A stretch of DNA of 32,264 nt from Andreprevotia chitinilytica DSM 18519. GTDB taxonomy: Bacteria > Pseudomonadota > Gammaproteobacteria > Burkholderiales > Chitinibacteraceae. Made by a program: the position numbers and the translations under genes. The stretch lies in NCBI RefSeq assembly GCF_000711875.1, contig NZ_JONM01000032.1, forward strand, positions 1-32,264, written 5' to 3'. Shown here piece by piece: positions 1 to 8,271 of the stretch (its first letter is position 1; every line of letters begins with the position of its first letter). A model generated the notes under the pieces. That model searched no databases and had not been told where the DNA came from. It saw only the letters and a list, made by a program, of their open reading frames with translations.

Positions 1-1293
1 GCCGAACTCAAAACGCCGCTGCCGCATGCAGCCGGCAGCCTTGCGGATACCTATGGTGATTTCCAGCGGCTGGTGCAGCCCTATATCGCCGGCAATATCC
101 ACCCGCGCTTCATGGGCTGGGTGCAGGGTGGCGGCAACCCGGTGGGCGTGCTGGCGGAGATGCTCGCGGCCACGCTCAATGCCAATCTGGGCGGGCGTGA
201 TCATGCGCCGATCGAGGTCGAGCGCGAGGTCATCCGCTGGTCGGCCGAGATGCTGGGTTTCCCCACGACGACGACGGGCGTGCTCGTCACCGGCACCTCG
301 GTCGCCAACCTGATCGCCTTGCTGGTGGCGCGCACCCAGGCCATGGGGGCCGGCGTGCGCAAGGAGGGGCTGGCCGGGCACAAGCTGGTGGCCTATACCT
401 CGCCGGCCACGCATAACTGCGTGCTGCGTGCGATGGATATGGCGGGCCTTGGCACCCAGGCGCTGCGCCTGATCCCGTTGGATGAGCACCACAAGATCAG
501 CCTGGTCGAGCTGGCCGCCGCAGTCCGGCGTGACCGGGAGGCGGGCCTGCAGCCATTCCTGGTGATTGGCACTGCCGGCACGGTCGACACCGGCGCGGTG
601 GATGATCTGACCGGCATCGCCCGCTTTTGCCAGCAGGAGTCACTGTGGTTTCACGTCGATGCGGCCTTCGGGGCGCTTGCGATGCTGTCCCCGGCGCAGC
701 GGCCGTTGCTGGCCGGTATCGAGGCGGCGGATTCGGTGGCCTTCGATTTCCACAAATGGGCGCAGGTGCCGTATGACGCCGGCTGCGTGCTGGTGCGGGA
801 TGGGGTGAAGCACGCCGCCGCCTTCGCGACTCACGTGAATTACCTCCACCGCGAGACACGCGGTCTGGCCGCCGGCCATCCGTGGCCCACCGACTACGGC
901 CCCGATCTATCCCGTGGATTTCGTGCACTGAAGGTGTGGATGACATTCAAGGTTTATGGGGCGGACAAGCTGGGCCAGATCGTGGCGCAATGCTGCGATC
1001 TGGCGCAGCGGCTGGCGGCGAGGGTTGAAAGGGAGCCGGAGCTGGAGCTGCTGAGCGCAGTAACGCTCAACGTCGTTTGTTTCCGCTTCACGGCCTCCAG
1101 CCAGGAGCTGGATCGCCTGAATACCGATATCGCCATCGATCTGCAGGAATCCGGCATCGCGGTGCCTTCCACCACCAAGGTCGACGGCAAGCAGGCGATC
1201 CGTGCGGCCATTGTGAATCACCGCACGACTGCGGAAGACATCGACATTCTGCTGGATGCGGTGATTGCGGCCGGTCGGCGCTTGGGGGGATGA
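1..1293 (+). CDS. PLP-dependent (group II) decarboxylase, 5'-truncated by window edge
   Basis: The reading frame is open from the first base, so the true start lies outside the window and about 430 residues are visible. This is a fold-type I, group II pyridoxal-phosphate decarboxylase (aromatic amino acid / glutamate decarboxylase superfamily), which removes CO2 from an amino acid in the cytoplasm. Visible hallmarks are the early NIHPRFMGW and PVGVLAEM segments, the cofactor-region HVDAAFGA motif, and DFHKW, whose lysine (visible residue 252) should form the Schiff base with PLP. The C-terminal small domain ends in a typical AIVNHRTT-x-EDID run. Full members are about 470-500 residues, so only a short N-terminal part is missing. 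The substrate cannot be read from the sequence. It ends 238 bp before a convergent TetR gene, and no operon partner is visible. Confidence 0.9.
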   Translation, partial: AELKTPLPHAAGSLADTYGDFQRLVQPYIAGNIHPRFMGWVQGGGNPVGVLAEMLAATLNANLGGRDHAPIEVEREVIRWSAEMLGFPTTTTGVLVTGTSVANLIALLVARTQAMGAGVRKEGLAGHKLVAYTSPATHNCVLRAMDMAGLGTQALRLIPLDEHHKISLVELAAAVRRDREAGLQPFLVIGTAGTVDTGAVDDLTGIARFCQQESLWFHVDAAFGALAMLSPAQRPLLAGIEAADSVAFDFHKWAQVPYDAGCVLVRDGVKHAAAFATHVNYLHRETRGLAAGHPWPTDYGPDLSRGFRALKVWMTFKVYGADKLGQIVAQCCDLAQRLAARVEREPELELLSAVTLNVVCFRFTASSQELDRLNTDIAIDLQESGIAVPSTTKVDGKQAIRAAIVNHRTTAEDIDILLDAVIAAGRRLGG

Positions 1294-1357
1294 GTGGGGC
1301 GGTAGGGGTGGAGTGGCGCATGTTCGCAGCCCCATGTGTTTCTGGTCGCTTGGAGTT

Positions 1358-1470
1358 CCCCCTTTTTTAGAGGGGGCTAGGGGGGGCTGCGGCATTTCAA
1401 GTTGTGATGACGTCGAAATCCCCCTCAATCCCCAATACCTGGACGAATCAAAGATTCGCACGGCACAAAA
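1358..1470. repeat. Degenerate C/G-rich intergenic palindromic repeat
   Basis: The 238 bp gap between the decarboxylase and the convergent TetR gene contains a CCCCCT / AGGGGG stem (1358-1363 with 1371-1376) around a T-rich loop. A G-run follows, then a C-rich segment (AATCCCCCTCAATCCCC) about 40 bp on that can pair back to it. Alternating runs of C and G like these are typical of short dispersed palindromic repeats between genes in many proteobacteria. The element could end transcription from both sides, but only the hairpin potential is seen. A GAATC-AAA-GATTC hairpin (near 1444-1457) lies just downstream. Confidence 0.5.
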
Positions 1471-1531
1471 AGGGGAAGTAACACCTTGAAGCGCTTCGAA
1501 CAGGCGGCTTTGCAAACATCGTAAACAGACT

Positions 1532-2113
1532 CTAAGAGAGAAATCGCCGCGCAAATTCAGGCGGTGGTGGCAGTCGCTCAAGAATCCATTGCACCGCACG
1601 GACCACCCCCTCGTGCCCATCGTCGTGGCCGAGTCGATGCATGCATGCGCCGGTCAGTGTCAGCCGGATCGCCAGAATATCGGGGGCAAGATTCTGATCG
1701 GCTGCGGCGCCGAATACCCGTTCGAACATAGTCGTGAGGATTGGATTGATTCGCGTGGCGAGTTTGGCGTCCCCGCGCGTGGCCATCCAGATTTCCAGGA
1801 TCACCAGCAGGTTGGATTGGGCCGGGTTGTTCAGGATGCCATAGAGCATCAGGTAAACCCGCTCGCGTGGATCGATCGGGCCGGCAGCCGCGAGTTCGGC
1901 GCTTTGCCGCTCGATCAGTTGCTCAAGCAGCATCGGCAATAGATCGTAACGGCCGCTCGGGTAGTGATGACGTAACGCCCCGCGGGTGACCCCCGCCCGT
2001 GCGCAAATGCGGCCTTCGCTGAGCGCCGCATATCCGTGCTCGGCAATCTGCATTTCTGCTGCGGTTAACAGGTCTTGTTGCGTCTGGGCTGAGCGTTCGA
2101 TTTGAGTTGGCAT
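1532..2113 (-). CDS. TetR/AcrR family transcriptional regulator
   Basis: A 193-residue protein of normal TetR size. Residues 10-60 form the helix-turn-helix domain: TQQDLLTAAEMQIAEHGYAAL, then RICARAGVTRGALRHHYPSG, where the AGVTRGALRHHYPS recognition region is characteristic (usually GVSKGTLYHHFPS). The C-terminal half is the variable ligand-binding and dimer domain. It follows the PfkB kinase on the same strand after a 94 bp gap, so it may be read through from the sugar operon or have its own promoter. It could repress that unit or the convergent decarboxylase; the sequence does not decide. The ATG at 2113 puts the HTH at the expected distance from the N-terminus. Confidence 0.88.
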   Translation of the reverse strand: MPTQIERSAQTQQDLLTAAEMQIAEHGYAALSEGRICARAGVTRGALRHHYPSGRYDLLPMLLEQLIERQSAELAAAGPIDPRERVYLMLYGILNNPAQSNLLVILEIWMATRGDAKLATRINPILTTMFERVFGAAADQNLAPDILAIRLTLTGACMHRLGHDDGHEGVVRAVQWILERLPPPPEFARRFLS

Positions 2114-2207
2114 GGCGTGTTTCCAATGAAGAGACGTACTTGCGGCGTGAATGGCTGCTCACGCGGGCATTGATCCGGAAATCCGTGGGGTAATCCGACC
2201 TGGCCGA

Positions 2208-3161
2208 TCACCATATTTCCGATTCATGGCGCTCCAGCTGCTGCCGGGTGGGGAGCCCGGTCATATCGCCCGCTGCATGCATGGCCAAGGTGCCGATCCA
2301 GTTGCCGCGCGCGATGGCCGCCTCAAGCGGGCGCTGTTCGAGCAGGGCGCTGATCACACCGGCGGCAAAGCCTTCGCCCTCCCCCGTGGTGATGCTGTCG
2401 GCGGGTGGTGCGCCAGCGCAGACATAGCCGTCTTGGCCGTCGTGGCTGCTGAAGTACGCGCCCTGGTGGCCCAGCTTGACCACGACATGCTTGACGCCGA
2501 ATTGCAGATAGCGGGCGGTGATGTCTTCCGGGGCATGTAGCCCGGTCAGCAGACGGCCTTCCGCCAGGCTCAGCAACAGGTAATCCGCTTTGCAGGCCAG
2601 CGGGTTGATCTGCTTGATCATCACTTCTTGCGATGGCCACAGAGGCTCGCGCAGATTCGGATCGAACGAGATGCCCTTGCCGGACAAGCGCATGAAGTCC
2701 ATCGCATGCTGGGTAAAGTGCATCGCCGAGGGCGACAAGGCCGGGGCGATGCCGGTGACGTGCAAATGGCGGGCGCCGCGGAAATAGGCCGGGTCGAAGT
2801 CCTCAACCGAGAGACGGCTGGCTGCCGACCCTTTCCGGAAAGACTCAACCACCGGCACTTCGCCGTGCAGCGGCCTGGATTTGAATTGAAACCCGGTGGG
2901 ATGGTGCAGATCGGTCTGCACGCAGGTCAGATCGACGCCTTCGCGCAGCAATACCGAGCGGATGAAGGGCGCGAACGAATCATTGCCCAGACGGCTGACC
3001 CAGCCAGTACGGAAACCCAGCCGGGCCATGCCGATGGCGAATTGGCTCTCGGCCCCGGCCAGCCCGCGTAGATATTGATCCGCCGTGATCAGATCGCCGG
3101 GCTCCATGGCCAGGAACATCGCCAAGGCTTCGCCAAAGGTGACGATATCCACCGCGCTCAT
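2208..3161 (-). CDS. PfkB-family sugar kinase, 2-keto-3-deoxygluconate kinase-like, with altered catalytic motif
   Basis: A 317-residue ribokinase/PfkB-fold kinase, closest in style to 2-dehydro-3-deoxygluconokinase (KdgK). It would phosphorylate a sugar or sugar acid with ATP in the cytoplasm. Seen: VDIVTFGEALAMF at the N-terminus, LAGAESQFAIGMARLG (the PfkB N-terminal motif, usually GGA-x-N-x-A), ISFDPNLREPLW, and VVKLGHQGAYF. The C-terminal signature reads TTGEGEGFAAG instead of canonical TTGAGDGFAAG, so the catalytic base Asp is Glu (residue 263) and the neighbouring Ala is also Glu. The start at 3161 is chosen because its ATG overlaps the upstream gene's TGA (ATGA) and begins right at the domain; a longer open frame upstream only overlaps that gene. 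Function as KdgK is inferred; activity is uncertain because of the motif change. Confidence 0.85.
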   Translation of the reverse strand: MSAVDIVTFGEALAMFLAMEPGDLITADQYLRGLAGAESQFAIGMARLGFRTGWVSRLGNDSFAPFIRSVLLREGVDLTCVQTDLHHPTGFQFKSRPLHGEVPVVESFRKGSAASRLSVEDFDPAYFRGARHLHVTGIAPALSPSAMHFTQHAMDFMRLSGKGISFDPNLREPLWPSQEVMIKQINPLACKADYLLLSLAEGRLLTGLHAPEDITARYLQFGVKHVVVKLGHQGAYFSSHDGQDGYVCAGAPPADSITTGEGEGFAAGVISALLEQRPLEAAIARGNWIGTLAMHAAGDMTGLPTRQQLERHESEIW

Positions 3162-3958
3162 GCCGGCGTTCCCGCTTGGGAAGGGGGCTGGGCGATCAGA
3201 TCCACATACCGCCTGGTCGCCTCGGCGAGATCGGCACCGACGATTGGAAAAGCGATACCGCGCAATGCGGTACTCGGCAGCAGCTTTAACAACGAGCGCC
3301 AGGCGGGGTCGTCCGTCAGCGGGAAGGTATGCAAACCGCCGCTGCTGCGGCGCACGGATTTGCAATGGATATATTCAACGAAGGGGCTGAAGTGCCGCGC
3401 TGCCTCGAAAGGATCGACGTCGTTCCAGTGCCAGTTGCCGGTATCGAAGGCCATGCCGACGGGCACGTCGTGACGCGATGCCTGAGCAAAAAAAGCGGCG
3501 AGCGGCGCAATGGTGCCGCCATGCCGGGATTGATCGTTGGTAATCCAGAGCCGCACCTGGCTGGTCGCGAGCAACAGCCCGAGTCGCTCAAGATGGGCAC
3601 CGTCGTCGTAGCATCCGAGCGTCATGTTGACGGCCTTGGCGCCCAGCACGCTTGCTTCATGCAGCAGCCGCGCCACTTTCCCCAGAGCGAGGTATTTCGC
3701 ATCCGGCCAGAGCGCGGTTGAGGTCGAATAGACGCACGGCAATTGGTGCCGACGGATTTCATCGCCCAGATGCCGCAAGGTGTGGTCATCATGCTCTGCT
3801 TGCAATTCCCGGCAGATTTCAATCCCGTTCGATCCGGCTGCCGCTACGATCGGCACGAAATGGGCGTGCCCCAATTGAATGACCCGTCTTGCCCCATAAG
3901 CTGATGTTGCCACTGCAACCCGATTGCCCGTTTCGAGTACTTCATGTTGATTCTTCAA
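3158..3958 (-). CDS. Sugar phosphate isomerase/epimerase (AP endonuclease 2-like TIM barrel)
   Basis: A 266-residue protein with the pattern of the xylose-isomerase-like TIM-barrel family (sugar phosphate isomerases/epimerases such as IolE, Hyi and related proteins). Supporting segments are NGIEICRELQ early in the barrel, GAKAVNMTLGCYDDGAHLERL in the middle, LWITNDQSRHGG, then GMAFDTGNWHWNDVDPFEAARHF with the DTGN metal-site strand, and VEYIHCKSV near the C-terminus. It is the first gene of a leftward unit and its stop overlaps the start of the PfkB kinase by 4 bp, implying translational coupling. The pair therefore probably interconverts and then phosphorylates one sugar or sugar acid. The exact substrate is not readable. 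No strong RBS is seen before the ATG at 3958. Confidence 0.75.
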   Translation of the reverse strand: MKNQHEVLETGNRVAVATSAYGARRVIQLGHAHFVPIVAAAGSNGIEICRELQAEHDDHTLRHLGDEIRRHQLPCVYSTSTALWPDAKYLALGKVARLLHEASVLGAKAVNMTLGCYDDGAHLERLGLLLATSQVRLWITNDQSRHGGTIAPLAAFFAQASRHDVPVGMAFDTGNWHWNDVDPFEAARHFSPFVEYIHCKSVRRSSGGLHTFPLTDDPAWRSLLKLLPSTALRGIAFPIVGADLAEATRRYVDLIAQPPSQAGTPA

Positions 3959-5044
3959 TGAAAGGTGTCGCTTTTTGAATTGATGTACTGATTCTTTGGT
4001 ATTGGCATGAATAAAAAGCGTGATGCAGCCGCAATCAACTGCCTGGATACAGCCTCTTTCCTTTTCAGCGGAATGCCTCGGGGAGGGATATAAACAATTC
4101 CAATACTCGCCAGACGATCCGGGTTAAATGAATGGTCTGCTCATCGATAGCAAGGATGACGCGGTCGGGCTCTGTGCGGCCACTCCCTTTGCCCTGAGCG
4201 AGTCGCCGCCAAGCCGGTGGCTACCTTGCCTGTTTTTGATTCGTATTAGAATGTTTGGATGTTGCGTCGATATTTGTTCAAATCATGCATGGGTGGTGTT
4301 TGTGACGCTTTTATTGCAGGATTGGCGGGGTTTTGCGTTCAAAATATGAATTGCAGGCTTTTATTACTAGCCACAAACAATGACCTTACTTTGTATGCTT
4401 TTGAGACGTGTGGCACATCTTGCCCTGAAAGCAGTTTGGCAAGACCGGTCAATGGCGATGAGGGTAGATGCCACTCACTTGCCGTTGACGAATACAGTGC
4501 CGATATAAGCTGGCGAGCCGCGTGATGCGGCGGATAGGACCGGCCCGGCAGCCAGCTTGATCTGCGCCTTGATATCGGTTCGCTTACGTTGCGCCTTTTG
4601 ACACCCAAATGGCGTGGCAATATCGATATCCCCGGCCGGTTTGTCTTGATATGACAGTCGGCATTGCCGCCCAAGCCTGCATTGCTGAATACTGTGTATT
4701 TTTTTGCGCGGTGATATCGACCAGCAGGGGGTCGTGCGGGTGAAAATTATTTTCAGGCGCGATGACCGATGGACGATTGCATGAAGATAATATGCTTATA
4801 TCGGATTGATATCGTGGCTTGCTTTTCAGATGTTGAATAAGCCACTAAATGCTTTCGTCAGAATTTGAATGCCTCCCACCCTGCTTGGCAAGTACTGACG
4901 AACGGTTGTTCTTGAATGGTTTTTTAAGAAAATACTTACAGGTATGTTTAAACGGGCATTTTATCGGGCGCGCTTAGGCAATGTGTATTCACAGCGTGCA
5001 GTAATATCGCCAGATCAGAAATAAATGTATTCGAGCTGCATATC
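3959..5044. other. 1.1 kb AT-rich intergenic region between divergent genes
   Basis: This gap separates the leftward sugar unit from the rightward AraC regulator and is visibly more AT-rich than its surroundings, especially 4200-4440 and 4780-5030. It must carry the promoters of both flanking units. The short open frames on the plus strand show no recognisable domain or convincing start. One minus-strand open frame without a start codon (4475-4795) is listed separately as a possible gene remnant. No tRNA or clear riboswitch was recognised. Confidence 0.5.
4475..4795 (-). pseudogene. Possible remnant of a gene 3' end (start-less open frame)
   Basis: On the minus strand a frame is open for about 106 codons from just after a TAA (4796-4798) to a TGA at 4475-4477, with no in-frame ATG that I can find. 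Its last ~50 residues look protein-like (for example QIKLAAGPVLSAAS and PAYIGTVFVNGK before the stop), while the upstream part is basic and low-quality. A second minus-strand frame over the upstream part also reads plausibly (IAPENNFHPHDPLLVDITAQ), which would fit a frameshift between the two. I do not recognise the family. It may be chance. Confidence 0.25.
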
Positions 5045-5950
5045 GTGTCGACGATCTATCAGGAATTCTTTGATGTTGCTCCCAGCAACGAGCAGCACTA
5101 CATCGGCTCGGCCCCCTTTTGTTATCCCAATCTGAGCGGCCTGGGCGATCATGGCGTGTCGATGGCCGGGGTGTCGTACATCAATGCGCGGCTGCACGTT
5201 GAACGGATTGGCGCGCCGTTTCACGTTGTGCTGGTCAGCGTGGAAGGGCACGGCGAGTTGATCGAAGGCAAGGGGACCCGCCCGCTCGGGCCAGGGCAAT
5301 TGGCGATCTTGCCGGCACATGGCCACAGCGGTTTCAGGTTCACCGGACAGCCATGGCGATTGGTGTGGTTCCTGCTGGAGGATGTCCCCGCCTGGGATGC
5401 CCTGCACGGCCCGCAGGTGAGCACGCGCCAGGTCAGCCGCGCGGAAAACCTCTTCCACGCCGTCGCCTTGCTGTGTGAGGAAGTGAAGCAGCCGCACGAT
5501 GCGTTCAGTGCTGCAGCCATGCTGCTCGCCGTCGATCTGCTCAAGCGCATGTTGACCAGTACCGAGATGGGGGACGAGATCACATCCCGGTTGCGGGTGC
5601 TGTTTGATGCCGTGCGGCGCGAGCCGGCCAAGCCGTGGCGGGTCGATCAATTGGCCGCCCAATACGGCGTCTGCCGTGCGCAGCTCCAGCGCTTGTGCGT
5701 GCGCTACCTCGGCGCGCCGCCGCAGCAGATGATCATCAATATGCGCATGGCACGGGCCAGGGAGCTGCTCTGGGCCGGGTTTGGCAACGTGGGCGAGGTG
5801 GCAGAAGCGGTGGGCTATGAGGAGGTTGCCAGTTTCTCGCGCCGCTTCACCCTGCATTTCGGCAGCGGGCCAAGCGATCTATTGCGCGAGCGCGCCCGGG
5901 CGCAGACAAAAATCCTGCCCGGTTCTGCTGCAAGCGCTGCGGGCCATTAA
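5045..5950 (+). CDS. AraC-family transcriptional regulator
   Basis: A 301-residue AraC/XylS-type activator. Residues ~40-130 form a cupin-like sensing domain (VSVEGHGELIEG, RPLGPGQLAILPAHGHSGFRF). Residues ~190-290 hold the two C-terminal helix-turn-helix motifs: WRVDQLAAQYGVCRAQLQRL, then ARELLWAGFGNVGEVAEAVG and EEVASFSRRFTLHFGSGPSDL, the standard AraC signature. The start is GTG at 5045; the only nearby upstream ATG (5025) is out of frame. The sensing domain suggests response to a small molecule, often a sugar, and the gene faces away from the sugar-kinase unit across a long AT-rich gap, so controlling that unit is plausible but inferred. A strong terminator follows immediately. Confidence 0.88.
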   Translation: MSTIYQEFFDVAPSNEQHYIGSAPFCYPNLSGLGDHGVSMAGVSYINARLHVERIGAPFHVVLVSVEGHGELIEGKGTRPLGPGQLAILPAHGHSGFRFTGQPWRLVWFLLEDVPAWDALHGPQVSTRQVSRAENLFHAVALLCEEVKQPHDAFSAAAMLLAVDLLKRMLTSTEMGDEITSRLRVLFDAVRREPAKPWRVDQLAAQYGVCRAQLQRLCVRYLGAPPQQMIINMRMARARELLWAGFGNVGEVAEAVGYEEVASFSRRFTLHFGSGPSDLLRERARAQTKILPGSAASAAGH

Positions 5951-5966
5951 CCTTACGGGGGGAATT

Positions 5967-6006
5967 TCCGTCTGGCACCGCTCGTCGCTGACAGACGGAG
6001 ATTTTT
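5967..6006. terminator. Rho-independent terminator between convergent genes
   Basis: An 8-bp perfect stem, TCCGTCTG (5967-5974) with CAGACGGA (5992-5999), is followed on the plus strand by GATTTTTCC. It sits directly after the AraC stop and just before the convergent HD-GYP gene's stop codon, so it most clearly terminates the AraC transcript and may work in both directions. Confidence 0.75.
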
Positions 6007-6013
6007 CCTCTGA

Positions 6014-7582
6014 CTACTTCATTTCGGCATAGCGGGCCTGCAAAACCTCGATCTCTGGCAGGACACGAAAGAAAGCGGCGACGACCGCAGGATCGAAATG
6101 GCTGCCGCTACCGGCTTGAATCGTCTCCAGCACCTTGTCTCGCGGCCAGGCCGCTTTATAACAGCGTGCTTGCGAGAGCGCATCATAGACATCGGTCAGT
6201 GCCGAAATACGCCCCGCGATATGAATTGCGTCGCCGGATAACTGATTCGGGTAACCAGTGCCATCCCATTTTTCATGATGCTGATGCGCAATAATGGCCG
6301 CGATCTGCAAAACGCGTGAATTGAGGTTGTTCAGCATCTGATATCCCAATTGCGCGTGGGTATCCATGATTTTTCGCTCTTCTGCATCGAGCGCACCGGG
6401 TTTATGCAACACGTAATCCGGAATGCCGACTTTACCGATATCGTGCAATGGCGATGCCATCCGGATGGCTGCCGCTTCTTCTTCGGGAAGTCTTAATTCT
6501 TTCGCCAGCAAGTAGGAATACTCCGCCATGCGATGAATATGATAACCGGTATCCTGCGAGCGGTTTTCGACCACTTCGGACAAGGTATAGATAATGCTGC
6601 GCTGGGTTTCTTCCAATTCAGTGGATCGCAGCAGGCTCTCGTAGGCCACACTGACATTGCGGAAAAACAGCTCAATCAAATCCTGGTCGATGTAAGGGAA
6701 GGGCGCCGGGCCTTCAATGAGAAATAACCCGATTCGCCCTTGCTGGCTTTCAAAGAAGCCCACGAAGTGATTTTCGGCACAGATACTATGCTTGAGCGCG
6801 ATGGCCGTATTGACCGCCCACTGCAGGCGCGCCACGTTTTCAGCGGACAGCGCTTTGTTTTCCAGGCCAGCATATGACCCCGTCGCTTGCAGAATCTCCA
6901 ACTCCTCGGGCGGGCCGCATGCAATCAGGGTGCCGGTGATTTCGATGGTGCTGCCGGGTAGATTCAGGAAAAGAACCGATTGCAGCTGCGTCATCACGCC
7001 TTCGATCAATTCAATCATCGACGCGGTCTGATAAAGGACTTGCGATGCTTCATTGACCTTCATGAGACCTTGGCGATTGATATTCAGCGCTTGCCGCTGA
7101 TATTCAATCAACATCAGATCATGATAGGAGCGCAGCCCGCCAAACACCGCCGTATAGAGCTGATCGCGCGTAAGCTCGGTCTTCGCTTTATAACAGTTGA
7201 TATCGTAATTCTCGATCACGAATCGGCTGGGGGCCGCGCCGGGTTCACCCGTGCGCAAGATAATGCGCATCTGGTGATTGCCCAGTAATTCGCGAATCGT
7301 TTGTATTGCCCGCAAACCTGCATCATCGGATTCCATCACGACATCAATCAGGGCCAGCGCAATATCGGTACGATGCGACAAGAATTCGATGGCTTCTTGT
7401 CCTGAATAGCAGGAATGCGTCTCTACCCGGCGATCCCTGAAAATAAGCCCCATGAGGGCCAATTGCGTAACCTTGTGAACATCAGGCTCGTCGTCGACGA
7501 TCAGGATATGCCACGCTGCTTCCGTGGCAGGTGGTGCAGGCTCATCACGATCATCAATAAGCCATTGATCTGCTGCAGACAT
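6014..7582 (-). CDS. Response regulator with DUF3369 and HD-GYP domain (cyclic di-GMP phosphodiesterase)
   Basis: A 522-residue protein in three parts. Residues 25-145 are a receiver domain (HILIVDDEPDVH, phosphoacceptor Asp80 in LALIDVVM). Residues ~165-325 match the DUF3369/GAF-like sensor segment usual in this architecture. Residues ~325-515 are an HD-GYP phosphodiesterase, with the HD pair at 380-381 in SPLHDIGKVGIPD, IAHQHHEKWDGTGYP with GYP at 443-445, and ISALTDVYDAL. The protein should hydrolyse the second messenger cyclic di-GMP when its receiver is phosphorylated, affecting motility or biofilm. All metal and signature residues I can check are intact, so it is probably active. No cognate histidine kinase is adjacent. 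The domain set and the 522-residue length are normal for the family. Confidence 0.93.
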   Translation of the reverse strand: MSAADQWLIDDRDEPAPPATEAAWHILIVDDEPDVHKVTQLALMGLIFRDRRVETHSCYSGQEAIEFLSHRTDIALALIDVVMESDDAGLRAIQTIRELLGNHQMRIILRTGEPGAAPSRFVIENYDINCYKAKTELTRDQLYTAVFGGLRSYHDLMLIEYQRQALNINRQGLMKVNEASQVLYQTASMIELIEGVMTQLQSVLFLNLPGSTIEITGTLIACGPPEELEILQATGSYAGLENKALSAENVARLQWAVNTAIALKHSICAENHFVGFFESQQGRIGLFLIEGPAPFPYIDQDLIELFFRNVSVAYESLLRSTELEETQRSIIYTLSEVVENRSQDTGYHIHRMAEYSYLLAKELRLPEEEAAAIRMASPLHDIGKVGIPDYVLHKPGALDAEERKIMDTHAQLGYQMLNNLNSRVLQIAAIIAHQHHEKWDGTGYPNQLSGDAIHIAGRISALTDVYDALSQARCYKAAWPRDKVLETIQAGSGSHFDPAVVAAFFRVLPEIEVLQARYAEMK

Positions 7583-8271
7583 GCTTGCTCCCCTTGTATA
7601 TCAATTCTTATTTTTTATCAGCGGATTTCGTCCCCATTCCATGGATGAGGACGCGTAATTGGTTTTTGATGTTTTTAAAATAGACTGAAAGCGATCATTG
7701 AAGCGATAAGCGGTATTATGCGTGCATAGTTCGGCGTGTCAATTTGGCGCTTCATAAAAAATGACAAACGGTCGATGATGCCTTTGGTGATGATTTCAAG
7801 ACGGTGTATTTAAATACAGGCCGGACTGATTCTTTTTGCTTGTGCTGGTCTATATTTAACTTTTCCACTTTCATCAGGCAGCAATAACACTGTGCGGCAA
7901 AGTGCGGTATTTTCTTGTGCCAAGTGCACTGGATCATCATTCAGTGCAATGCACCCGCATGGTGCGCTTTATCGCTTTTGATTGTCGATTTTCGACCAAT
8001 GCTGGCATGGGGCGGACGAGCGGTCGATTTGTGTATTCTCCTTACGAACGTACTGACATGTATTCAGGTTTTATTTGGCTTGTGACACAATCCGATTCCA
8101 AATTGAGACCTTGTCTTGATACATTAACCGGGTTGCTTGATGGCAATTCATTTCGATCCAGCCAATCAGGCACACATACGTGTGGACTTGAGAAATTCAA
8201 ATCCACGCCAGCGCTACGCCAGAAACCGTTCGCTGAATAAGCGGCAAAAATCGGTCACACATGGAGGGAGA
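7583..8271. other. 689 bp intergenic region, no recognised gene
   Basis: This AT-rich gap lies between the divergent HD-GYP regulator and the solute-binding protein and must contain both promoters. Small open frames on both strands show no recognisable motif. An ATG at 8137 is in frame with the downstream gene, but the extra residues look like non-coding translation. Nothing else convincing was found. Confidence 0.5.

Noticed and set aside
3162-3365. N-terminal extension of the PfkB kinase to an ATG at 3365
   Set aside because: The added 68 residues only overlap the upstream isomerase gene and are not domain-like; the ATGA overlap start at 3161 fits better.
8137-8271. Upstream ATG for the solute-binding protein
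   Set aside because: It would bury the signal peptide inside the protein; the ATG at 8272 has a strong ribosome site and starts a proper signal sequence.
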